A stretch of DNA of 64,000 bases from Acinetobacter sp. UBA801 (lineage in GTDB: Bacteria; Pseudomonadota; Gammaproteobacteria; Pseudomonadales; Moraxellaceae), in NCBI GenBank assembly GCA_002296655.1, contig DBIN01000038.1, forward strand, positions 1-64,000, read 5' to 3'. Every line of letters begins with the position of its first letter. Within the stretch, counting starts at the first letter, position 1. The notes below the pieces were generated by a model, which saw only the letters and a program-made list of their open reading frames with translations, made no database searches and was not told the DNA's origin. Positions 16,926 through 26,463 of the stretch are shown here, piece after piece. The position numbers were made by a program, and so were the translations under genes.

Positions 16926-19535
16926 TTAAACATCCAACATCGAATTTAAGGTCTCAACCACATTCTTGGATTTTACCACTGACTGCAACCCAACCAATGC
17001 AGCTCGTACTTGACTACGCTGTGGCTCTGCCAAAGTGTACCAACGTGACAACACTTGTAATAAACGTGCACCGACAATTGGGTTTTTCTCGTCTAAATAC
17101 TTGGCTAAGTCAATAAAATGCTGAACACCGAAACTCCATGTATTCACAGGGTTGCTATTTAAACCACCACTGACTGAACGAATACGGTTAGGTGTACCCA
17201 AATCATAATCAGGATGCGCAGTTAAAGCTTGAATGCTTTCAGCTGTCGCTTTTGGATGTGAAGCTTGCACCATAAACCATTGATCAAGTGCTAAAGCTTC
17301 ATCTTTAAAACGTGTATAAAAATCTTCCAAAGCAGCTTTGGCTTGCGGTGCATCATTCCATACCAAGACACGCAATGCCCCTAAACGCTCAGACATATTT
17401 CGAGTTGTTTGATATTGCTGCTGTGCCAGCTCAAACGCTTCGGCATCGCCCTGACGCGCAATTAATGCCAACATGATATTTTTTAACGCACGAACACCCA
17501 TCGCCTGAGAGAAATCTTGCTGCATGTCTGGGTCAAGACTTAAAAAGGTTTCTTTACAGAATGCACCAAGTTCCCGCGCTAATGTATCTAACAATGCATT
17601 GCGTTGTTGCTGAATTTTTTCAGGTTGATAATTTTGATCTATGCGGCTGCCCAAATAGCTTTCAGAAGGTACATCAAAAATACGCGATGCCAACAAAGGA
17701 TCTTTTTCAATTAAAGCAGGTACTGTATTTTTCATAGCTTGCAAATAAGTATCTGCCGCATGTTCTTCCAATAAAATACGTTCCAATAGCGTCTGAGTCG
17801 CCTGCCACTGGTTAAAGCCATTGGTTTCATGCTGCATCAAAAATGCCAATTCATCATTAGAATAGTTAAATTCTAAATTCACAGGTGCAGAAAAATTACG
17901 TAATAAAGAAACAACGGGATGCGCTGTTACACCACTAAATTCAATACTTGCTTGCGCCTGATCAAACAAATACACGCCATCTTTCACTGAATTTTCAACC
18001 AAAGCTTCAGACTGCAAGATATATTGCTCGCCTGTTTCAGCATTGAACAATGCCAGTGCAACAGGAATAGGCAATGCTTTTAAGTTTGGATATTTGGCAT
18101 TACTTTTCAGGCTTTGTTTTAAATTTAAGCGATAAACCTGTGTAGTCGCATCGTATTCGCCCTGCACTTCAAGTTTTGGTGTACCAGGTTGATTGTACCA
18201 AGTCAGGAAATTAGATAAATCGACACCTGAACCTGCGCTTAAAGCATTGACCCAATCTTCTACCGTAACTGCTTGTCCATCATGACGACGGAAATATTCA
18301 TCACTGCCTTTACGGAATTTTTCTTTACCAAGTAAAGTCGACATCATGCGGTTAATTTCCGCACCTTTTTCATAGACTGTTGCGGTATAAAAGTTATTAA
18401 TTTCTACAAAATGATCTGGACGTGGTGGGTGCGATAACGGACCAGAATCTTCAGGGAATTGATGTGCTTTGAGCACCGCCACATCATCAATACGCTGTAC
18501 AGCAGCAGACTGTAAATCTTCAGAGAAAGATTGGTCACGGAATACCGTTAAACCTTCTTTTAAACATAACTGGAACCAATCGCGGCAAGTTATACGATTA
18601 CCTGTCCAGTTATGAAAATATTCATGCGCAATCACGGACTGTACACGCATAATCGCAGCATCGGTGGTGTATTCTTCATCAGCCAATACACATGACGTAT
18701 TGAAAATATTCAGACCTTTATTTTCCATTGCGCCCATATTGAAGGCACTGGTCGCCACAATCATATAATTATCTAAGTCATACGGCAGACCATAATGTTC
18801 TTCATCCCAACGCATAGAATGTTTTAACGCTTGCATGGCAATTTTGCATTTTGGAATGTCTTTTTCTTCTGCATAAATTTCCAGTGCAACATTACGTCCT
18901 TCAGATGTCACATAGTGGTCTTTCATGACTGCTAAATCGCCAATCACACAGGCAAATAAATAGCTTGGCTTTTTGGTCGGGTCTTTCCAAATCGCATAAT
19001 GACGACCTTCACCTGCTTCACCTGTTTCTAACAAATTACCGTTCGCCAACAACACAGGATATTTTTTATCAGCTTCGACACGTGTGGTAAATACAGATAA
19101 TACGTCAGGGCGGTCAGGATAGAAGGTAATTTTACGGAAACCTTCAGGCTCATTTTGAGTAACAAATAAATCAGAACTTGCCTGATATAAGCCTTCGAGT
19201 TGCGTATTACTTTCAGGATGAATGATCACGATGGTTTCTAAAGTGACTTGATCGGGTGCATTTGCAATGCGGAGCTGTTCACTATCTAATTGATAGTCAA
19301 TTTCCGATAATTCGTTACCATTCAAAATAATGGATTTTACTTCTAAATCACGCCCAAATAATATCAAATCGCCTGCTGTCTGACGTTGCATTTTCAATGT
19401 TGCACCCACTTGGGTGTAATCCGCATAGACTTGAATATCTAGCTCTACAGCATCTACCAAGAATGAAGGCTTTTTATAGTCTTTTAAATAGATAGTTTGG
19501 TTGGCTTCAACCATAGGATTTGCTGCAATATTCAT
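16926..19535 (-). CDS. pepN: Aminopeptidase N (M1 zinc metallopeptidase)
   Basis: The 869-residue cytoplasmic enzyme removes N-terminal residues from peptides. The substrate-anchoring motif GAMEN is at 268-272. Zinc ligands are His304 and His308 in HEYFH, with catalytic Glu305 and the third ligand Glu327 in LKEGLTVF. N-terminal beta, catalytic, beta-barrel and C-terminal helical domains are all present at the length usual for gamma-proteobacterial PepN. It is monocistronic; its own terminator on the betT side has been split by the IS remnant, so transcripts of the two convergent genes may now run further. Confidence 0.95.
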   Translation of the reverse strand: MNIAANPMVEANQTIYLKDYKKPSFLVDAVELDIQVYADYTQVGATLKMQRQTAGDLILFGRDLEVKSIILNGNELSEIDYQLDSEQLRIANAPDQVTLETIVIIHPESNTQLEGLYQASSDLFVTQNEPEGFRKITFYPDRPDVLSVFTTRVEADKKYPVLLANGNLLETGEAGEGRHYAIWKDPTKKPSYLFACVIGDLAVMKDHYVTSEGRNVALEIYAEEKDIPKCKIAMQALKHSMRWDEEHYGLPYDLDNYMIVATSAFNMGAMENKGLNIFNTSCVLADEEYTTDAAIMRVQSVIAHEYFHNWTGNRITCRDWFQLCLKEGLTVFRDQSFSEDLQSAAVQRIDDVAVLKAHQFPEDSGPLSHPPRPDHFVEINNFYTATVYEKGAEINRMMSTLLGKEKFRKGSDEYFRRHDGQAVTVEDWVNALSAGSGVDLSNFLTWYNQPGTPKLEVQGEYDATTQVYRLNLKQSLKSNAKYPNLKALPIPVALALFNAETGEQYILQSEALVENSVKDGVYLFDQAQASIEFSGVTAHPVVSLLRNFSAPVNLEFNYSNDELAFLMQHETNGFNQWQATQTLLERILLEEHAADTYLQAMKNTVPALIEKDPLLASRIFDVPSESYLGSRIDQNYQPEKIQQQRNALLDTLARELGAFCKETFLSLDPDMQQDFSQAMGVRALKNIMLALIARQGDAEAFELAQQQYQTTRNMSERLGALRVLVWNDAPQAKAALEDFYTRFKDEALALDQWFMVQASHPKATAESIQALTAHPDYDLGTPNRIRSVSGGLNSNPVNTWSFGVQHFIDLAKYLDEKNPIVGARLLQVLSRWYTLAEPQRSQVRAALVGLQSVVKSKNVVETLNSMLDV

Positions 19536-19906
19536 CTTGTCCTCATTCTTTGTGGCGATGCGCTTGTTTTTGTGAAGCTACGATCATCATACGACAACTT
19601 TCAGCATCTGTCTGCGCACAATCTATTTCAGTCTTGTTCAACAACGCTGATTTATATGGGCGCTCAACCCAAGCTTTTCAATCCTATCTGGACTAATCCT
19701 GTACAAGTAACATAAAAGCAGACGATATAAATCAATACCTATATTTCTATTGCCTGTAAATTTATTATTTTGAAATGCAATTTCTCTTCAAATACGACCA
19801 ACACATGCTAATTTTGATAATGATCAAAAGCACAGAAGCTTCCACTTTTCAGTACACAAGCCATGTATAATGCCATATCACCATTTACTTGAGCTTCTAT
19901 TTCACA
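19536..19906. other. Divergent pepN / zinc-ribbon gene intergenic region
   Basis: No convincing gene is seen. The stretch should hold promoters for pepN (minus) and for the plus-strand gene. TTTTGATAATGATCAAAA near 19812 is a nearly symmetrical AT-rich palindrome that could be an operator, but it is not assigned to a known regulator. Confidence 0.4.
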
Positions 19907-21064
19907 ATGCTACAAATTCTGCAAAAACAATTAGATGAAAGCACATTATGCCCTTTGTGTCAGGCATCTATGTATTGGGTAGAAGCAGAACAATATGAGC
20001 AGGAATTAAATTTTCACCAATGTAGCCATTGTGAACATCGCATCTTTCAAAATAGCCAACAACAAAACTGTCATTGCGCAAGCTGCACCCAACAACGCAA
20101 AAAAATCATGGCGGAAACCCGCTTGCAAGAACAACAAAAATTAAAAAAACAGGATGCACCTGAACGTGAATTAAATCAGCTGCGTTTTATAGATAAATTA
20201 TTTTTATTGAGTATCTTAGATCAGCATGCACAGGAACATATTCCACATGAAGAATTTATAGATTGGGAAAAAATCAAGTATTTGAATATTACCCCCAACT
20301 ATTTTTTTCAGCACGGTATGATCAAACATTTGCTAAAAGAGCACATATTAATTGCCAAAGATTTTGCCGAAAATGCCCAGCAATATTACATCAATGTCCG
20401 TTTAGATGGTTATTCTGAACCGAGTTTATTCAGCATAACACAACAATTACGCTATTGGTTTTATGAAAATCTAAGCATGGGTACACCGTTCAAAACGGCA
20501 GATGAAGTCAAAGATGCGCTGTATTTATTGCTATATCAAGAAATTGTGCAGTTTATGCAATTTTATTGTCGGACTTGGGGCATACAAATTGCGGGCAACC
20601 ATAGTTTTCAGAACTTTTGCTACCAACTTTTAGATGTCTTAGCGGTTGGGCAAATTTATTACTTAGTGCAAACAGCTTTGGAATATTTATACCAACAAAA
20701 AGCACTCAAACCACGCAATGAAAACTTTATTAATACCAATTTACTGAAAAAGACTGTGCAGCAATACCGAGAACGGTCAGTGGCTGAAAAATGGGAAACC
20801 ACTACCCTTCCACGCCCGCCGAATTTGCCTTTCAGCTATATGAGCGAAATTTTATTCTTCCACTTTTTGGGTTATGACGAACGGATTTTCTTTCAACCTG
20901 TGTGGCGTTCTTGGCGAAAAATTGAAGCACGACTTAAATTTTATTCACTCAAACGCTGTATGCACTGCGGTTCGGATGAACTAACTGTCGATTATGATGC
21001 AGAAAATTATGTGTCCTTATTTTGTCGCAACTGTAAACATCAAGATCATTATTTCACCCAATAA
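19907..21064 (+). CDS. Uncharacterised protein with N- and C-terminal zinc-ribbon-like cysteine clusters
   Basis: I do not recognise the family. The 385-residue product starts at the ATG at 19907; a TTG at 19889 would add six residues. The N-terminal 70 residues hold CPLC, then CSHC about 25 residues later, then CHCASC, a multi-CxxC pattern typical of zinc ribbons. A charged Lys/Gln-rich linker follows, then about 230 residues of helix-like sequence rich in Tyr, Phe and Gln. The C-terminus ends in a second ribbon, CMHC and CRNC 20 residues apart. Two ribbons around a helical core suggest nucleic-acid or protein binding. There is no signal peptide or membrane helix. Confidence 0.7.
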   Translation: MLQILQKQLDESTLCPLCQASMYWVEAEQYEQELNFHQCSHCEHRIFQNSQQQNCHCASCTQQRKKIMAETRLQEQQKLKKQDAPERELNQLRFIDKLFLLSILDQHAQEHIPHEEFIDWEKIKYLNITPNYFFQHGMIKHLLKEHILIAKDFAENAQQYYINVRLDGYSEPSLFSITQQLRYWFYENLSMGTPFKTADEVKDALYLLLYQEIVQFMQFYCRTWGIQIAGNHSFQNFCYQLLDVLAVGQIYYLVQTALEYLYQQKALKPRNENFINTNLLKKTVQQYRERSVAEKWETTTLPRPPNLPFSYMSEILFFHFLGYDERIFFQPVWRSWRKIEARLKFYSLKRCMHCGSDELTVDYDAENYVSLFCRNCKHQDHYFTQ

Positions 21065-21184
21065 TTTTTAATGGAAACGATAATTACTCTGTATCACTCC
21101 CCAAACCCATCATCTAATACTACATAGATTTAACATGACAGACACAGAAATATGTAACTCACAATTTTTCGATGTGGGAAGCAC

Positions 21185-21916
21185 CTAATCCACTTTACGG
21201 TTCAGTGCCAAATTAAGTGCCGTTTCAGATAAAGTTTTACCGTCTAATTTACAAATACACATAATGCCCCAACCATCAAAATAATCAGGTGCGTGTTGCA
21301 AAAAGAAGTTGCAATGTACATCCTGTGGAATTCTTAAGTGCGTCAATTGTTCAAAACTTCTTGCTGGAGAATGAGTTTCATGCACATATACGCCTTCACT
21401 GCGCTTTTGAATTTCAGGATAACGTGCTGCCATAAGTTGTAAAACTTCGTGATATTCCTTAGGCATGATTTTCCCGACCCTTGGGTAAAAATTTTTAGAA
21501 CGCGAAGCAAACAAAGAGTAAATCTTCGGTTGATTAATGCTAATCACAAACCACACTAGAATAAATGGATTTTTTAAGCGTTGATTCAATATGGCTTTGA
21601 CTGTACTCAGAATCGTTAAATTTTGTTTTTGATATTCAGACAAAAAACTCGCACGTAAATTCACGACATACATAGTCTGTTCATTATAATGAATCAGAAT
21701 AAGAAGAATAATATTTTGCCCAACTAACTGCTCTCGGTCATGAAATTGAATAACCGTGACTGTGATTGCATCAGGGTCATAAACAAAGGCTTTTAATTCT
21801 TCTAAACTCGAATTTGGAAAGACTTTTTGATCGAATTGATAAATTTTTTCAAAAAAGTACGATTGCTGCTGCACTGAAAGCGCTTTAAAATCAAAAACTG
21901 TTTCTATTAAATTCAT
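21185..21916 (-). CDS. Hypothetical protein, 243 residues
   Basis: I do not recognise this gene. The frame is open for 243 residues with ordinary composition, no signal peptide and no clear membrane helix, though two hydrophobic strands (GQNIILLILIHY and NPFILVWFVISI) stand out. The first 150 residues alternate helices and strands in a way that loosely recalls acetyltransferase-like folds, but I see no acetyl-CoA binding motif, so I do not assign it. It converges on the zinc-ribbon gene. Only a weak GGGTTG precedes the ATG at 21916, and the upstream region is extremely AT-rich. Confidence 0.6.
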   Translation of the reverse strand: MNLIETVFDFKALSVQQQSYFFEKIYQFDQKVFPNSSLEELKAFVYDPDAITVTVIQFHDREQLVGQNIILLILIHYNEQTMYVVNLRASFLSEYQKQNLTILSTVKAILNQRLKNPFILVWFVISINQPKIYSLFASRSKNFYPRVGKIMPKEYHEVLQLMAARYPEIQKRSEGVYVHETHSPARSFEQLTHLRIPQDVHCNFFLQHAPDYFDGWGIMCICKLDGKTLSETALNLALNRKVD

Positions 21917-22182
21917 AAAACAACCCAGTTTTATATTTTGGCATCTGAAATCTTAAAAGCTGCGTACAGATGAGAAGTTAACTAAAAATTTCAAAAAACA
22001 TACAATTTCTTATTTTATTATAGTAAGTTACTAAAAAAATAAACAATTTTTTAAAAAATTAAAAATAAATGTTTAATTTAATTGATTTTTTACCAAAAAT
22101 TATATTTATTCTTTAATTATATATCAAAATTTATATATTTTGTGAGGTACATCTCATTATTTTAAGATGAGTGGTAATTTTA
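21917..22182. other. Extremely AT-rich intergenic stretch
   Basis: No gene is seen. The stretch around 21990-22140 is almost only A and T with long A and T runs, which would favour bent DNA and binding of H-NS-like proteins. It should contain the promoter of the hypothetical minus-strand gene. Confidence 0.5.
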
Positions 22183-22216
22183 CAAAAAAAATAAGGGCTG
22201 AATTATCAGCCCTTAC
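22183..22216 (-). terminator. Rho-independent terminator of acnB
   Basis: On the minus strand TAAGGGCTGA pairs with TCAGCCCTTA and runs into eight Ts. A second weaker hairpin, AAAGCAAAGCT / AGCTTTGCTTT, lies nearer the stop at about 22266-22291. Confidence 0.9.
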
Positions 22217-22299
22217 CTTGCTTATTGCTCAACACTCAAGCAAATCATAAATTTGCTCTTGCGTTAAAGCAAAGCTTATTCAGCTTTGCTTTTTCTGAC

Positions 22300-24939
22300 T
22301 TAGGTCAACTGAGCAGCAGCAATTTTCTTAGTGTCTACTTTCGCAGCAGCGTCTGTATAGCTTTCCATCTGGTCAAAGTTCAAGTATTTGTAGATGTCAG
22401 CAGACATGCTGTCGATTTGAGAAGCGTACTGTTGGTATTCTTCTGGTGTTGGTAACTTACCAAGTACCGCAGCAACAGATGCAAGCTCAGCAGAAGCTAA
22501 GTATACGTTAGCACCTTGACCTAAACGGTTCGGGAAGTTACGTGTAGAAGTAGATACTACAGTTGTGTTCGGTGCTACACGCGCTTGGTTACCCATACAT
22601 AATGAACAACCTGGCATTTCTGTACGTGCACCCGCTTTACCATAAATGTTGTAGAAGCCTTCTTCCATAAGTTGACGCTCGTCCATACGAGTTGGAGGCG
22701 CTAACCATAGACGAGTAGATAAAGAACCACCAGGAACTTTGTCTAATAACTTACCAGCAGCACGGAAGTGACCGATGTTTGTCATACAAGAACCGATGAA
22801 CACTTCATCAATTTTGTCACCTTGAACGTCAGAAAGAAGTTTTGCATCATCTGGGTCGTTCGGGCAGCAAAGGATTGGCTCTTTAATGTCTGCAAGGTCA
22901 ATTTCATACACTTTAGTGTATTCAGCGTCTGCATCAGCTTTAAGAAGTGATGGGTTCGCTAACCATTTTTCCATGTTCTCAACACGGCGAGCGATAGTGC
23001 GCGCATCGCCATAACCTTCAGAAATCATCCACTTCAGCATGGTGATGTTTGAACGAAGGTATTCAGCAACTTTCTCTTCAGAAAGTGTGATCGCACAACC
23101 AGCAGCTGAACGCTCAGCAGAAGCATCAGACAATTCAAATGCTTGCTCAACAGTTAAATCAGTTTCCATTTCTGTTAAGTCGATTTCTAAGATACGACCA
23201 GAGAAGATGTTTTTCTTACCTTTCTTCTCTACAGTTAAGTCACCTTCTTTAATTGCGTAGTAAGGAATCGCATGTACTAGGTCACGTAGAGTGATACCAG
23301 GTTGCATTTTACCTTTGAACTTCACAAGAACAGACTCTGGCATGTCAAGTGGCATAACACCAGTTGCTGCAGCGAACGCTACAAGACCAGAACCCGCTGG
23401 GAAAGAAATACCAATTGGGAAACGAGTATGCGAGTCACCACCAGTACCAACTGTATCTGGAAGAAGCATACGGTTTAACCAAGAGTGGATAATACCGTCA
23501 CCTGGACGTAAAGAAACACCACCACGGTTCATGATGAAGTCAGGAAGCGTGTGTTGCATTTGAACGTCAACTGGTTTTGGATACGCAGCTGTGTGACAGA
23601 AAGATTGCATCACTAAGTCTGCAGAGAAACCTAAGCAAGCTAAATCTTTTAATTCGTCACGCGTCATTGGACCTGTTGTATCTTGAGAACCAACGGTCGT
23701 CATCTTAGGTTCACAGTAAGTACCTGGACGAACACCTTGACCTTCTGGAAGACCACAAGCGCGACCTACCATTTTTTGAGCCAATGTGAAGCCTTTACCA
23801 GAGTCAGTAGGCTGAACTGGAGTACGGAACAATGTAGATGGTGCAAGACCTAAAGCTTCACGCGCTTTAGCAGTCAAACCACGACCAACGATCAAGTTAA
23901 TACGACCGCCCGCACGTACTTCGTCTAAAAGCACTGGAGTTTTAAGTTCAGATTCAGCGATTAGCGCGCCGTCTTTGAACGCTGTTACTTTAGCAGAGGC
24001 GTGATCGATCTTAAGCGTAATTTCATCGCCCATGTTCATGTTAGAAACATCGATCTCTACTGGTAACGCGCCAGCATCTTCCATTGTGTTGAAGAAGATT
24101 GGCGCAATTTTACCGCCTAAGCAGTAACCACCTTCTTTTTTGTTTGGAATGTGTGGAATTTCGTCACCGAAGAACCAAAGTACTGAGTTAGTTGCAGACT
24201 TACGACTTGAACCCGTACCTACAACGTCACCTACGTAAGCAACTTGGTTGCCTTTCGCGATCAATTCTTTGATTTGGCTTAATGGACCAACTTCACCAGG
24301 AACTTCTGGGTTGATGCCATCACGTACGTTTTTCAACATTGCATTTGCGTGCAATGGAATGTCTGGACGGCTCCATGCGTCTTGTGCAGGTGACAAGTCG
24401 TCAGTGTTGGTTTCGCCAGTAACTTTGAACACTGTAAGTTTGATTTCTTCAGGAACATCTGGACGCGATGTGAACCACTCAGCATCAGCCCAAGATTGTA
24501 AAACTGCTTTCGCGTTTTCGTTACCTGCTTTTGCTTTGTCAGCAACGTCATGGAACGCATCAAATACAAGCAAAGTTTTTTTCAATGCTTCAGCTGCTAA
24601 GCCACCCAATTCAGCATTGTCTAAAAGCTCTACTAAAGGTGCTACGTTATAACCACCAAGCATTGTGCCTAGTAAGTAAACAGCACGCTCTTTAGAAACG
24701 AGTGGAGAGGTTGCTTCACCTTTTGCTACAGCAGCTAAGAAAGCAGCTTTAACGTATGCCGCTTGGTCAACACCTGCAGGTACACGGTTTTCAAGCAAAT
24801 CAACCAAGTAAGCTTCTTCGCCTGCTGGTGGATTTTTTAATAATTCAACTAATGCAGCAGTTTGAGCATCATCAAGTGGCTTCGGTGGGACTCCGAGTGC
24901 GGCACGTTCTTCAACGTGTTGGCGGTAAGCTTCTAGCAC
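22300..24939 (-). CDS. acnB: Bifunctional aconitate hydratase 2 / 2-methylisocitrate dehydratase
   Basis: The 879-residue AcnB interconverts citrate and isocitrate in the TCA and glyoxylate cycles. The N-terminal helical HEAT-like domain (about 1-160) is followed by the swivel domain and the catalytic domains. The [4Fe-4S] cluster ligands are Cys718 in GSCMTN and Cys778/Cys781 in PGCSLCMG, matching the spacing of E. coli C710, C769 and C772. The start is GTG, with GAGGAATAACACC just before it. AcnB apo-protein of other bacteria binds mRNA; nothing here tests that. It is monocistronic, with its own terminators. Confidence 0.96.
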   Translation of the reverse strand: MLEAYRQHVEERAALGVPPKPLDDAQTAALVELLKNPPAGEEAYLVDLLENRVPAGVDQAAYVKAAFLAAVAKGEATSPLVSKERAVYLLGTMLGGYNVAPLVELLDNAELGGLAAEALKKTLLVFDAFHDVADKAKAGNENAKAVLQSWADAEWFTSRPDVPEEIKLTVFKVTGETNTDDLSPAQDAWSRPDIPLHANAMLKNVRDGINPEVPGEVGPLSQIKELIAKGNQVAYVGDVVGTGSSRKSATNSVLWFFGDEIPHIPNKKEGGYCLGGKIAPIFFNTMEDAGALPVEIDVSNMNMGDEITLKIDHASAKVTAFKDGALIAESELKTPVLLDEVRAGGRINLIVGRGLTAKAREALGLAPSTLFRTPVQPTDSGKGFTLAQKMVGRACGLPEGQGVRPGTYCEPKMTTVGSQDTTGPMTRDELKDLACLGFSADLVMQSFCHTAAYPKPVDVQMQHTLPDFIMNRGGVSLRPGDGIIHSWLNRMLLPDTVGTGGDSHTRFPIGISFPAGSGLVAFAAATGVMPLDMPESVLVKFKGKMQPGITLRDLVHAIPYYAIKEGDLTVEKKGKKNIFSGRILEIDLTEMETDLTVEQAFELSDASAERSAAGCAITLSEEKVAEYLRSNITMLKWMISEGYGDARTIARRVENMEKWLANPSLLKADADAEYTKVYEIDLADIKEPILCCPNDPDDAKLLSDVQGDKIDEVFIGSCMTNIGHFRAAGKLLDKVPGGSLSTRLWLAPPTRMDERQLMEEGFYNIYGKAGARTEMPGCSLCMGNQARVAPNTTVVSTSTRNFPNRLGQGANVYLASAELASVAAVLGKLPTPEEYQQYASQIDSMSADIYKYLNFDQMESYTDAAAKVDTKKIAAAQLT

Positions 24940-25182
24940 GGTGTTATTCCTCTTTTTTAAAAAATTATTTGTGAATTCCTGCTTTTAAAGCATCACAAAC
25001 AATATGGACTGCAAAATTTTACTAAACTTCCAGTTAAAAGTTAATGCAACTAGAGTGTTTCTTTGTGATGCCCATTATTTTATAACTAAATGATGCGCAT
25101 ATTGTTTAATTTACAGGCAAAACACGAGTTAATTTTAACTTTGTCTGTATGTACACTAACTTTTCGCCTAAAGTTTAACTCG

Positions 25183-25208
25183 TAAAAAAGGCAACACCCA
25201 TGTTGCCT
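25183..25208 (-). terminator. Rho-independent terminator of the 89-residue gene
   Basis: On the minus strand AGGCAACA pairs with TGTTGCCT and is followed by TTTTTT. It starts 28 bases past the stop at 25236. Confidence 0.88.
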
Positions 25209-25235
25209 GTTCTAATGAATGAATGATATTCCACC

Positions 25236-25505
25236 TTAGTGTACTGTTATGGCTTGAAGATAGTGCTGTAATTGTTCACGACTACCTTCAAACTTGAGTT
25301 GAATTTCATCTTCATGCAGTATGCAATGTTCTGCACTTGTCAACGAAATTTGAACTTGATATATCTTTGTAGGTGTATCAATTTGCTGAAGTAGATACAC
25401 CCGATCACCTAAACTCAAAACATAATGACTGCCGCCAATCACTGCGACACCTAGTTCATCTTCTAAGAGCAAATCTGCATTATGCAGGTAAGCAACTACT
25501 TCCAT
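25236..25505 (-). CDS. Small hypothetical protein, 89 residues
   Basis: I do not recognise the family. GGAGCGCATA gives a well-spaced Shine-Dalgarno before the ATG at 25505, and a strong terminator follows, so the gene looks real. The sequence is acidic with short alternating hydrophobic stretches (GVAVIGGSHYVLSLGDRVYLL and KIYQVQISLTS), suggesting a small all-beta fold. It has no signal peptide or membrane helix. It lies upstream of acnB on the same strand but 297 bp away and separated by its own terminator, so it is probably expressed alone. Confidence 0.7.
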   Translation of the reverse strand: MEVVAYLHNADLLLEDELGVAVIGGSHYVLSLGDRVYLLQQIDTPTKIYQVQISLTSAEHCILHEDEIQLKFEGSREQLQHYLQAITVH

Positions 25506-25668
25506 TATGCGCTCCTACTATTTTTATTATCTTTTTTAATTATTAATGAAAAAGATAAGCTTTACTAGTTTTAAGATTTAGAACTTGTCACAATTTATTT
25601 TAGTTTTAGACGCTTGATTTACTTAGGCTATTTTTTAGTAAAAGATAGTAAACTTTAAAGCATGTTTT

Positions 25669-25962
25669 AGAGTCTGTTGACACTTCGTCTATATATGCGA
25701 CTACGCATATTTTTAAGCTAATATAAGACATGAAACAGGAAGTTTATTCATCCTAAATGACTGACTCATAACGCAATAGAAAAAAATATGCTCGCCTCTT
25801 TGCGCAGCAAAAAACACAACTTTGTTTTTGCTCATGTGGCTAAAATTTTCTCAGATTACGTTATGAAACTTCACAATACTCTCGCTATTCCTTTCGTTCC
25901 ATGCCTGATCTGCTCAGTATTAGCCTCTAGCTCAAGTCATTTATGAAATGGCAACAGACTCT
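25669..25962. repeat. 294-bp interval bounded by 11-bp inverted repeats, MITE-like
   Basis: AGAGTCTGTTG at 25669-25679 and its exact reverse complement CAACAGACTCT at 25952-25962 bound a non-coding interval of 294 bp. The ends match through the first 11 bases and then diverge by one. No convincing target duplication or transposase fragment is seen. The interval fills most of the gap between two minus-strand genes. It may be a small non-autonomous element or a decayed IS; copy number elsewhere in the genome would decide. Confidence 0.5.
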
Positions 25963-25975
25963 CATTTTAATTCAT

Positions 25976-26000
25976 AAAAACCGTTCCTTTAGAACGGTTT
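25976..26000 (-). terminator. Terminator overlapping the end of the small lipoprotein gene
   Basis: On the minus strand AAACCGTTC pairs with GAACGGTTT and runs into TTTT. The stem begins inside the last codons of the gene ending at 25989, so the stop codon TAA sits in the hairpin loop. Confidence 0.85.
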
Positions 26001-26348
26001 GTAATCAGGCATTTTATCATGCGGTGTCGCGATACATTTTTCAGTAAATTGCGCACGGACTTTTTCACGTGCCGCATCAACATCAGCATTAATTTCTTCA
26101 ATTGGTAATGCATAGACTTGCGCAATAATCTCTAATATAAAATTACGGGTAATGTCATCTTCAATTTTATTGGCATGTTCAATGGCACGTTCTTTTTCAA
26201 TCGCATTTTGACGATCTAACATAATGGTACGCGCAGCGTTGCCAACACTTCGACAATAGCCTTGCCATTGTTCTTCAGGTGTTAAGGGTTTCTTTTCTGC
26301 ACAGCCCATTAATGCAAGCACTGCAGTCATCACCAAAATCTTTTTCAT
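25989..26348 (-). CDS. Small lipoprotein, 119 residues
   Basis: The precursor starts MKKILVMTAVLALMGC, a lipoprotein signal peptide with Cys16 as the lipidated residue. AGGAGAG six bases before the ATG at 26348 supports this start over a longer frame from 26444. The mature part is charged and helical, with two cysteines (one in GYCRSVG, one in EKCIATPH) that could form a disulfide in the periplasm. The family is not recognised. It lies just downstream of tamB on the same strand, but a terminator at 26418-26449 separates them, so a role in envelope assembly is only suggested by position. Confidence 0.78.
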   Translation of the reverse strand: MKKILVMTAVLALMGCAEKKPLTPEEQWQGYCRSVGNAARTIMLDRQNAIEKERAIEHANKIEDDITRNFILEIIAQVYALPIEEINADVDAAREKVRAQFTEKCIATPHDKMPDYKPF

Positions 26349-26417
26349 TGAAGCTCTCCTGTTGTGCTTATGATAATCAAAAGTTGGCATAAATACGAAA
26401 CTATCCATACACAAGTT

Positions 26418-26449
26418 AAAAAAATGCGCTCGGATAGAACGCATTTTTT
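26418..26449. terminator. Bidirectional terminator after tamB
   Basis: AAAAAATGCG pairs with CGCATTTTTT across a 12-base loop, with A- and T-runs making it usable in either direction. It lies 15 bases past the tamB stop and within the leader of the lipoprotein gene. Confidence 0.8.
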
Positions 26450-26463
26450 AGGTTAGGTTGACC

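Noticed and set aside
19497..19715. 72-codon plus-strand frame overlapping the pepN start
   Set aside because: Overlaps the 5' end of a certain gene on the other strand and has no independent signal.
24248..24652. 134-codon plus-strand frame inside acnB
   Set aside because: Shadow ORF in a long GC-richer gene, with no start signals.
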